DNA of 31,097 nt from an uncultured Eubacterium sp. Its GTDB lineage: Bacteria > Bacillota > Clostridia > Lachnospirales > Lachnospiraceae. Of this stretch, positions 15,621 through 21,778 are shown piece by piece. The position numbers and the translations under genes were made by a program. Positions within the stretch are counted from its first letter, which is position 1, and every line of letters begins with the position of its first letter. The notes below the pieces were generated by a model. The model was not told the DNA's origin. It ran no database searches and saw only the letters and a list, made by a program, of their open reading frames with translations. The stretch is from NCBI GenBank assembly GCA_934351445.1, contig CAKRIZ010000024.1, forward strand, positions 1 through 31,097, read 5' to 3'.

Positions 15621-15665
15621 AAAAGAAGCGTCCATGATTTTTGAGAATCATGAAACGCTTCTTTT
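15621..15665. terminator. Bidirectional terminator between the small membrane gene and the surface-protein gene
   Basis: AAGAAGCGT (15623-15631) pairs with ACGCTTCTT near 15655-15663, and ATGATT with AATCAT inside. T-tracts flank both sides (TTTTTCTTT on the minus strand, CTTCTTTT on the plus). It ends the minus-strand surface gene (15704) and could end transcription from 15396. Confidence 0.85.
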
Positions 15666-15703
15666 GATATTTATACTTTATGCTACATAATCCGGCAGGA
15701 TTT

Positions 15704-18148
15704 TCAATACCAGCCCGGAAGGATCAGATGCGGCTTTTTCATTAAGCTGCTGTAGGACGCTGCAATCCGGGCAGCGGTTCTGGCAATCGTCAAAAGGGCT
15801 TCCTTTGTAGAACTGTCGCTGTCCGTATCGGGATAGGTCTTGTTCTCGTCATAGACAATCACAAAGTCAGAGAAATGCCCTACATCCCAATGCAGTTTTC
15901 CGTCCTCATATCTTGTGGCAAGCCACTCTATATTACCTTCGTCGCTCACATACAACGCATGGAAAGCAGATGCCTGATGACCGGCAGGCACAGGAAACGG
16001 GATGGACAGGGTAGCCACGCCGCCCTCAAAGTCGGAAATGCGCTTGTTTCCGGTCACGCACAACAGATAGACTTCCATACCGCCGTGGACATTCAGCCCG
16101 GCGATCGCCGTTTTCTGTGTGTGATTCAGCTGCGCTGTTCCAGCGTCATCCAAAACGAGCCGGACTAGGCTGCCCTTCGTCTGGTTTATAACGGCCCGCA
16201 TGGTCTTAGCGTCCAGCGTTACCGTTCCATGACGGAACACAACGGCAAGCGCTACCGTATTGTTGTGGGTGTGTTCTGCGGCATTTACAATGACCTGGAT
16301 GCTGTTTGTGGGCAGGTTTACCCGGTCGATGTCCATGTTCAGCCCGCTTAGGACGATCTTTACAATGCCCGTCGTGCCGATCACCTTTTTCAATTCGGCA
16401 GGGTCGATCTCGGAAATGGTGGCAGTTGTTCCGTTAATCGTTGCGGTAATGCGTATCGTTCCTGCCTCGCCGGATACGGGAATCGTAGTCGAAGCAGTCG
16501 GGGCTGCGCTGCCGGAGCTGCCGCCTCCGCCGCTTGATGTCCCACCGCCTGACTTCTTTTCAAAAATTGCTTTTACAGTTACGTTGTCCGCTGGCATGGT
16601 AAACCTGTTGTTGCTGATCGTCACGCCGCCGGAGACGGTCTGCCATTCCTTCAAGTGATAGCCGCTGTCTGGCGTAGCGGTCAGGGTGATTTCCTCGCCC
16701 TTCGCCGCGGAAGCAGGAGCAGCAGATGCGGAGCCGTTTCCATCGTTTTCTACGGTCACGGTGAATTGCAGGTGATTAACTGAAACGCTTTCGGCAACGG
16801 TGCCGCTCGCGCCGTTGATGATCGTATCAAACGTGCCGCCAGTGATGGTTCCGTTGTTGATGACCGTGCCCTTGAATGTGCCGTTTTGAATGGTGCTGCC
16901 GGGATGGACGTTCACTGTGCCATGGAACACAGTCCTGCCAGGACCTGTACTTGTAATGGTGCAGGGACAGTCCTTGGCATCTCCGAGTATCACAACGCCG
17001 TTGACATAACCGCCGTTGGCGTAAAGATTCCCATATCCAGACCAAGCGCTGCCGGTGATGTATAGCCCGATTTGGTTCGGCGCACTGCCTTGATCAATGC
17101 TCGCATCTCCATCTAAGATGATCTCCTTTACAGTGTCGGTGCTCACACCGCCGCCATAGCTCGAGGGCGAGCCGTCGGAGCGTTCCGCGCTGCAATTCAT
17201 AACGCTGGCATTGCCGGACATGGTGAGCGATGCATTGTTGCTCACACGGATGCCTCCACCCTGGGCTGCATAGAAATTCTCCCCATCTCCGACTGCTTTG
17301 CAGCCCTCAATCACGGCGTTGTTGTACATGGAAAGTTTGCTGCTGGAATTTACATTCACGCCGCCACCATGTCTTGCGGTACAGCCGCGGATGGCGGCAT
17401 GATTCTCCATGCTGAGCTCGCCATAGATCCAGATGCCGCCACCATCTTCTTTGGCGCGGCAGTCGCGGACGAGCGCCGTGCCGCTCATCTCGATCTTCGC
17501 GATCATATTACCATTCCAGTTGCAAAAAATACCCCCTCCGGACATTGCGGTGCAGCCGACAATATTGCCGCCGGTCATGGTCAGCGGGCCGTTTGTGACG
17601 TAAACGCCGCCACCGTAGTCCTCCACTGAAGTGCAGCCGACAATATTGCCGCCGGTCATGGTTAGCTTACCACCCTCCGCGATGTATACGCCACCGCCGC
17701 AATAACAAGGGAACTGCGCAGTTCCAGTGTTCTCGGACGCCACGCCGCCGGTGATGACGCCGCCGGAGACAGTTTCTGTACCGTTGGTTTCGTCCAGTAC
17801 CCACAGACCGTCGCTATTCGGTGTAAATCGATGAGATTTAGATGGGTCGCTGTCCTGGATGGTCAGGTCACCGCTGCTCTCGACCTTGATAACGCTTTTT
17901 TGATCTGTCATTTGCAGCACAAAACCGTTCAAATCCAGCGTTACCGGACGGTTGACTGTCAGTGTATCATCGATGTTTATATCTGCCTTCAGCTTAATCA
18001 TGGAAATATTGGTATCTGCCAGTGCGGCCATCAATTCCCCATACGTAGGAACTTCCTTTTCTGCCGCCGATGCAGGCACAGTAATCAAAAAAAGTGCCAT
18101 GCAAATACTTAGCAGCGCCGCATAAATCCATTTTCTCTGTGTTCTCAT
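15704..18148 (-). CDS. Secreted beta-helix surface protein with InlB-B-like repeat
   Basis: An 814-residue exported protein. The signal peptide is about 1-28 (VPASA-AE). Residues about 115-450 form a right-handed parallel beta-helix of polymorphic-outer-membrane-protein type repeats with G-G-G-V/I followed by L-x-M-x-G-x-A/N (YGGGVYVTNGPLTMTGGNI and similar, at least six rungs). Then come a divergent InlB B-repeat domain (about 460-535, TVTVENDGNGSASAAP to VKAIFEKK), a Gly/Ser linker and a C-terminal beta-rich region (about 560-760). No LPxTG, SLH or other anchor is visible, so retention is unexplained. Its ATG overlaps the stop of the two-TM protein gene (ATGA, 18145-18148), so the pair is translationally coupled. 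The terminator is at 15621-15665. Confidence 0.88.
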   Translation of the reverse strand: MRTQRKWIYAALLSICMALFLITVPASAAEKEVPTYGELMAALADTNISMIKLKADINIDDTLTVNRPVTLDLNGFVLQMTDQKSVIKVESSGDLTIQDSDPSKSHRFTPNSDGLWVLDETNGTETVSGGVITGGVASENTGTAQFPCYCGGGVYIAEGGKLTMTGGNIVGCTSVEDYGGGVYVTNGPLTMTGGNIVGCTAMSGGGIFCNWNGNMIAKIEMSGTALVRDCRAKEDGGGIWIYGELSMENHAAIRGCTARHGGGVNVNSSSKLSMYNNAVIEGCKAVGDGENFYAAQGGGIRVSNNASLTMSGNASVMNCSAERSDGSPSSYGGGVSTDTVKEIILDGDASIDQGSAPNQIGLYITGSAWSGYGNLYANGGYVNGVVILGDAKDCPCTITSTGPGRTVFHGTVNVHPGSTIQNGTFKGTVINNGTITGGTFDTIINGASGTVAESVSVNHLQFTVTVENDGNGSASAAPASAAKGEEITLTATPDSGYHLKEWQTVSGGVTISNNRFTMPADNVTVKAIFEKKSGGGTSSGGGGSSGSAAPTASTTIPVSGEAGTIRITATINGTTATISEIDPAELKKVIGTTGIVKIVLSGLNMDIDRVNLPTNSIQVIVNAAEHTHNNTVALAVVFRHGTVTLDAKTMRAVINQTKGSLVRLVLDDAGTAQLNHTQKTAIAGLNVHGGMEVYLLCVTGNKRISDFEGGVATLSIPFPVPAGHQASAFHALYVSDEGNIEWLATRYEDGKLHWDVGHFSDFVIVYDENKTYPDTDSDSSTKEALLTIARTAARIAASYSSLMKKPHLILPGWY

Positions 18149-18498
18149 TGTCTTTTCGCCTCCTTATGTTGTGGTATCTGTTCTTTTTCCGTGTCTTGTC
18201 CCGGTTGCTCTCTTTTTCTGAAGCTGATACATACTGCGGTAATCACGACTGCCGCAGTAAAGGAAATGACCGCCACCAGTACATAGCCGCCCACACCCTC
18301 ATGCAGCAGGATCGCGCCGTACATTCCCACAGCGTCCATGGGCTGCCCCTGTACCATCATCCCCACCGTCCCTATCAGGGACAGGAACAGCAGAACGCAT
18401 AGTGTGGACAGACGATGGACACGCTGCAGTGTCTGCCGCCGGCGGTGCACCGCCATTCGCTGCTTCACCAGTGCGACGCGCTTTTTTGTATCGTACAT
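18145..18498 (-). CDS. Two-TM membrane protein, paralogue of the one at 19931-20299
   Basis: A 117-residue protein starting MYDTKKRVALV at 18498, with a purine-rich AAGGGGG about 10 nt upstream. The frame is open to 18579 but lacks a good site there. An Arg/His-rich cytoplasmic segment (1-28) is followed by TM1 (about 30-52), a short outer loop (about 53-72), TM2 (about 73-95) and a charged tail. It aligns along its whole length with the 122-residue protein at 19931-20299. Shared features are V-K-x-R-x-A with an Arg-rich stretch, a G-Y at the start of TM2, V-x-x-T-x-x-C after it and F-R at the membrane border. The stop overlaps the surface-protein start. It may be an anti-sigma factor, an anchor or a chaperone for that protein; nothing in the sequence decides. 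Confidence 0.65.
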   Translation of the reverse strand: MYDTKKRVALVKQRMAVHRRRQTLQRVHRLSTLCVLLFLSLIGTVGMMVQGQPMDAVGMYGAILLHEGVGGYVLVAVISFTAAVVITAVCISFRKREQPGQDTEKEQIPQHKEAKRQ

Positions 18499-18632
18499 AC
18501 ACGCAAACCCCCTTTCTGAACACGTAGCTTCAAAAGCCTGTAACTGTGAGGGTAATGAATCGTTACAAAAGCCTTTCACTTATATAGGTACAAAAATCCG
18601 GAAAAACTCTCACCCCAAAATCAAAATTTTTC

Positions 18633-18672
18633 AAAAAAATCGGGAGCCGCCCAAAGGCAGCTCCCCTCAAAA
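18633..18672 (-). terminator. Terminator of the PrsW operon
   Basis: On the minus strand a GGGAGC-tGCC / GGCgGCTCCC stem with a TTTG loop (18642-18666) is followed by a T-run (18640-18633). It ends the sigma-PrsW operon 30-60 bases past the PrsW stop and separates it from the two-TM/surface-protein pair. Confidence 0.85.
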
Positions 18673-18700
18673 AAAATCTATGATATAAAAAACGATGATA

Positions 18701-19324
18701 TTACATTGCCAGACGGCGGGCAATCAGCTTTCCCGCTGTCAGAATCAGTACTGGCAGAAGATAGGCGATATACTGCACCGCGCCGCCGTAGGCGATCAGC
18801 AGATTATAGATCGCGTGAAAGGTGATGGCCGCTCCCAGCAGACCGCAGGTGCCGGCGATCTTCAACCATGCCCGCTGCCACACATACGCGAGCCCGCCGC
18901 CGACGATGGCTCCGCAGATCACGTGCATCGCGCCTGTTCCGATACCACGGAAGAAAATAAAGGAAAAATGACCGGCACCGTTTTGAATCAGATAGCAGAT
19001 GTTTTCAAAGGTGGCAAAGGACAGGGCGGTGATCACGGCAGCGCTTTTGATCTGCTCCGCTTTTGGCTCAAATACCAGAAGATAAAAGAGCAGCGGCAGG
19101 AGCTTCATTACTTCTTCCACTACCGGGGCGATCTCCGCAGTTGCGGCAAAGGTGTCCGCTCTATAAAGCGCCGTGAAAAAGGTATTGATATAAGCGGAGA
19201 GCAGACACGACCCCATGCCCGCAAGGCAGAACAGAAAGACCCTTGTCTGCCGTTTTCCCATGCACAGAGCGGCGATCAGCAGGGGCGATGCCATACAGAT
19301 AAATACATTTTCAATATATGTCAT
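18701..19324 (-). CDS. PrsW-family intramembrane protease
   Basis: A 207-residue polytopic membrane protein starting MTYIENVF at 19324; its ATG overlaps the stop of the upstream gene (ATGA, 19321-19324). It has about seven hydrophobic segments. Family signatures are in order: E70-E71-x-x-K74 in PVVEEVMKLLP, E107 in FATFENICYL, R126 and H134 in RGIGTGAMHVICG, and H170 in ITFHAIYNLL. These are the glutamate and histidine motifs of PrsW and related CPBP membrane proteases. Bacillus subtilis PrsW makes the first cut in the anti-sigma factor RsiW and so activates SigW. Here the ECF sigma gene is in the same operon, which strongly suggests the same role, but the substrate is inferred. Confidence 0.85.
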   Translation of the reverse strand: MTYIENVFICMASPLLIAALCMGKRQTRVFLFCLAGMGSCLLSAYINTFFTALYRADTFAATAEIAPVVEEVMKLLPLLFYLLVFEPKAEQIKSAAVITALSFATFENICYLIQNGAGHFSFIFFRGIGTGAMHVICGAIVGGGLAYVWQRAWLKIAGTCGLLGAAITFHAIYNLLIAYGGAVQYIAYLLPVLILTAGKLIARRLAM

Positions 19325-19947
19325 GACTGCACCGCCTTTCCGGTGGCGGGCAGCAGGGCGAACAGGCAGAAGGCCAGCAGAAGATCCAGCCAGAAGCTGG
19401 GATGGAAAATGCTGCTGCCCGGCCAGAGGCATCCGGCAGTCCAAAGGCCATATTCTGCCGCCACATAGCACAGCACACCGATGTGAAAATATCTCATATC
19501 ACGCACGGCTTTGGCCTGCGCCTGAGCGTAAACAAGTCCCCGGATCGCATGATAGGAAACAACGGTCATCATGCCGCACCAGAGCAGATTGGAGAGAATG
19601 TCCCCAAAGGTGCAGTAAAATATGCACAACGGAACTCCAATCAGGAGGGCAATCAAGGCTTTTCGGCACGGAAAACCCCGTTCCTTTGCAGAAGATAGGG
19701 TGTATTGCAGGATATGAAGAAAAATAATGCTTGCCACCCAGCCAAACTCTGACACATAAAAGACCTGTGGTGTTTCGGAGAATAGAAGAAGATACAGCGT
19801 CCAGTACAGGGAGCCGAGCGTGAAGCTGCCATAAAAGCAGGCCAGCAGGAAATATGCCTGCGAACGGCTTTTCAGATACCGTACACCACTCAGGCAGAAG
19901 CCCAGCAGGGTAACGATAAATTGTAGAAGGTTACTGACGAGTTCCAT
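19321..19947 (-). CDS. Polytopic membrane protein of unknown function
   Basis: A 208-residue protein starting MELVSNLLQF at 19947, 7 nt after GGAGGAG (an ATG two codons upstream at 19953 is too close). It has about six to seven hydrophobic helices with little hydrophilic sequence and no recognised motif. It overlaps the two-TM protein gene by 17 bases upstream and the PrsW gene by 4 downstream. The layout recalls seven-TM sensor modules without an output domain, so a signal-input role in the sigma/PrsW circuit is possible. A transport role is equally open. Confidence 0.6.
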   Translation of the reverse strand: MELVSNLLQFIVTLLGFCLSGVRYLKSRSQAYFLLACFYGSFTLGSLYWTLYLLLFSETPQVFYVSEFGWVASIIFLHILQYTLSSAKERGFPCRKALIALLIGVPLCIFYCTFGDILSNLLWCGMMTVVSYHAIRGLVYAQAQAKAVRDMRYFHIGVLCYVAAEYGLWTAGCLWPGSSIFHPSFWLDLLLAFCLFALLPATGKAVQS

Positions 19948-20299
19948 TCGCATGCTCCTCCGTTTGCTTCGCTGGCGGTTCCTCGTTGTTCAGCAGGCGG
20001 ATACGGAAGCATAAAACCGTCACGCACACACCGAGAACAAAAGCGAGCAGCCCGATCACGATATACCCAGGTGCGCTGCTGCCGCCTAACATCGTTGCCG
20101 TTGTTTCAAAGCCTGAGGACATTCCGGACTCTGCCTGACCAACCATGCCGGGCATGGCAAGAGACATGCCAACGATCAGTACCAGAGCTGCCGCCACGCT
20201 GGAAACGGCGGCGATCCGCCCATGCCGCAGTCTTTTTTGCCGCTCTTTTTCCGCGATCCGATGTTTTACTTCTGTGATTCGTTCCTCATGGCTTCGCAT
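19931..20299 (-). CDS. Two-TM membrane protein, candidate anti-sigma factor
   Basis: A 122-residue protein starting MRSHEERITEV at 20299, with GGGAGGGG about 8 nt before it. An N-terminal charged, probably helical cytoplasmic segment (1-27) leads to TM1 (about 29-49), an outer loop (about 50-78), TM2 (about 79-100) and a charged tail. It overlaps the end of the ECF sigma gene by 14 bases, the usual position of the cognate anti-sigma factor. It lacks the ZAS zinc motif (H-x3-C-x2-C) and is not similar to RsiW. Its paralogue at 18145-18498 lies next to the surface-protein gene. The anti-sigma role is inferred from position and topology. Confidence 0.65.
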   Translation of the reverse strand: MRSHEERITEVKHRIAEKERQKRLRHGRIAAVSSVAAALVLIVGMSLAMPGMVGQAESGMSSGFETTATMLGGSSAPGYIVIGLLAFVLGVCVTVLCFRIRLLNNEEPPAKQTEEHANGTRQ

Positions 20300-20834
20300 T
20301 GGTGATCCCCTCCCGTTCCAATAATCCGCGCAGGCGCTTTTTTCCACGGTACACGATATTGGTGATTTGCTTTTCGCTTTTTCCCATGACCTTGGCGGTC
20401 TGCAGGTAGCTCATGCCTTCAAAATAAGTCAGATAAAGAGCCTCGCGATAATCCGGGGTTAATTCAGCCATACAGATATGCAGGAGCTGATCCCGTTCCT
20501 TTGTCCGGACGACTTCTTCCACCAGTGTTTGTCCGTCCGGTTCTTCGGTCATGCCATCAAGACTGAAGAAAAGCCGCCGTCTGCTTTTGCACCGCAGCGC
20601 CATGTGTCGAGCCGCCTTGTACAGGTAAGCCTTAAAGCCGCCGTCCCGGATCCGTGGCTTTTTTGTGAACAGATAGGAAAAGACTTCGATCATCAGATCC
20701 TCCGCTTCGTGAACGTCATGCAGATAGCCGTTGATGTATAAGGTCAGCGAGTCGCCGTATGTTTTCATCAGGGCTTCAAGCCCTGCTTCATCACCGCGTA
20801 AGTATTGCCTGTAAAGTTCTTCATCGCTGGGCAT
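20286..20834 (-). CDS. ECF-type RNA polymerase sigma factor
   Basis: A 182-residue sigma-70-family protein of the extracytoplasmic-function type. Region 2 (about 20-85) has the DxxQ-like EAEDLMIEVFSYLF and the basic patch AYLYKAARHMALRCKSRRR. Region 4 (about 115-175) has TPDYREALYLTYFEGMSYLQ followed by a helix-turn-helix with ITNIVYRGKKRLR. I use ATG 20834, with AAAGGA 10 nt upstream; GTG 20843 is the alternative, but sits only 2 nt from that site. The metalloprotease-like gene ends 58 bases upstream on the same strand, so read-through from its promoter may add to expression. An ECF promoter could not be identified with confidence. Confidence 0.9.
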   Translation of the reverse strand: MPSDEELYRQYLRGDEAGLEALMKTYGDSLTLYINGYLHDVHEAEDLMIEVFSYLFTKKPRIRDGGFKAYLYKAARHMALRCKSRRRLFFSLDGMTEEPDGQTLVEEVVRTKERDQLLHICMAELTPDYREALYLTYFEGMSYLQTAKVMGKSEKQITNIVYRGKKRLRGLLEREGITNAKP

Positions 20835-20901
20835 GCCGTTCACGTCCTTTCCGCCATGTCATTCCGGTTATCAGCAATTGGTATCTTTTGCTATGGATAC
20901 G

Positions 20902-21459
20902 TTATGCCACATAATCCACATTCGCTCCGATCAGGTTCATGGCTTCAAGAGCCTTTTTATTCTGCTGATAAGGGTTCTCCTTGGAATAAGCGATCGATGT
21001 GCGCGTCTCGCCACCGGACACATAGGTCGTGCCGCATTCCGGGCAGACGGCAGTTTTTAAGGTGACACTCACGGAACGGACTTCGCCATCGCCTTTTGCT
21101 GCTTTTTCATAGGCATTGCTCACATGCTGCAGCTCGTGGGCGCGTACCGTACCGGCAGAAGCCTGCGGTGAGATATGTCCGGGGGCCTTGAAGGAGACAT
21201 CACCCTCATCCGATCCATCCTGATATTTACGGTTTTTGCAGGTCTGGCATTCGGCAGGGGAGGATTTGCGCCCGCGCTTGACGGTGTCGTCCTCGGGATT
21301 GCCGGTTTTTCGGTGTGGACTATCGGTCTGTGCGCCGTCTGTATTTGTCTGGCTGGTCTGCCGGTTTGAGTTATTTCGTATGCTGTAGGACTGGTAGGGG
21401 CTGGAATAGCTATAGCCGTAACCGGTTCCGTAGCTGCCGATTGAGAGATAATCTGACAT
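20902..21459 (-). CDS. HExxH putative metalloprotease with Cys pairs
   Basis: A 185-residue protein starting MSDYLSIG at 21459; GGAGG is 7 nt upstream, whereas the frame extends to 21534 without a site. A Tyr/Ser/Gly-rich N-terminus (1-30) and a low-complexity, hydrophilic segment (31-68) precede C71-x-x-C74-KNRKYQDGSDE, H108-E109-L-Q-H112 in RAHELQHVSNAYEKA, and C139-P-E-C142-G. The HExxH is the zinc-protease motif, and the Cys pairs look like a zinc knuckle or disulfide. I know similar proteins in Lachnospiraceae only as uncharacterised. There is no signal peptide. It has its own promoter (21494-21522) and lies upstream of the sigma operon. Confidence 0.75.
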   Translation of the reverse strand: MSDYLSIGSYGTGYGYSYSSPYQSYSIRNNSNRQTSQTNTDGAQTDSPHRKTGNPEDDTVKRGRKSSPAECQTCKNRKYQDGSDEGDVSFKAPGHISPQASAGTVRAHELQHVSNAYEKAAKGDGEVRSVSVTLKTAVCPECGTTYVSGGETRTSIAYSKENPYQQNKKALEAMNLIGANVDYVA

Positions 21460-21493
21460 AAACATACCTCCTAGTGTATCGATCTTTACAATT

Positions 21494-21522
21494 ATCATAC
21501 CACGCGGAATGTGATAGTTCAA
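21494..21522 (-). promoter_or_regulatory. Sigma-A-type promoter of the HExxH protein gene
   Basis: On the minus strand TTGAAC (21522-21517), 17 nt, TATGAT (21499-21494), about 35 bases before ATG 21459. It is back-to-back with the plus-strand promoter at 21528-21557; the two -35 boxes are five bases apart. Confidence 0.75.
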
Positions 21523-21527
21523 CATGC

Positions 21528-21557
21528 TTGCCATGAAGTTTGCGTTTGAGGTATAAT
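21528..21557 (+). promoter_or_regulatory. Sigma-A-type promoter of tex
   Basis: TTGCCA (21528-21533), 18 nt, TATAAT (21552-21557). Transcription would start around 21564, at the very left end of the cloverleaf-like structure, giving tex a leader of about 215 nt. Confidence 0.7.
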
Positions 21558-21560
21558 AAA

Positions 21561-21694
21561 GTTACTGTTCACAGGCAGGCATTTTCTGAACTGAAAATGC
21601 CGCATGATACAGTGGTGGTAGCAGATTTTGCCGATTTGGAATGCGAAGCATCGGCAAAATCCGTTACTGGAACGAGGTACGAGTGAACAGTAAC
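21561..21694 (+). ncRNA. Cloverleaf-like structured element in the tex leader
   Basis: Three perfect stems form a three-way junction. The outer stem is GTTACTGTTCAC (21561-21572) with GTGAACAGTAAC (21683-21694). Hairpin 1 is GGCATTTTC (21578-21586) with GAAAATGCC (21593-21601). Hairpin 2 is GATTTTGCCGAT (21624-21635) with ATCGGCAAAATC (21650-21661). A second GTTACTG (21663-21669) can pair with the same CAGTAAC (21688-21694), so two folds are mutually exclusive. It may be a leader switch or a mobile palindromic element; I do not recognise it as a named riboswitch. Confidence 0.65.
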
Positions 21695-21778
21695 ATAATG
21701 GACGAGTTATAAAATGATTCTGCAATCATCTGATGGGAGAATCAGAATGATAGGAATGAGAGAAAGGAACTAGGTGGA

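Noticed and set aside
18695..19468. 257-codon plus-strand frame antisense to the PrsW gene
   Set aside because: The PrsW motifs on the minus strand are clear, and the frame's composition (Gln/Arg/His-rich) is that of a shadow.
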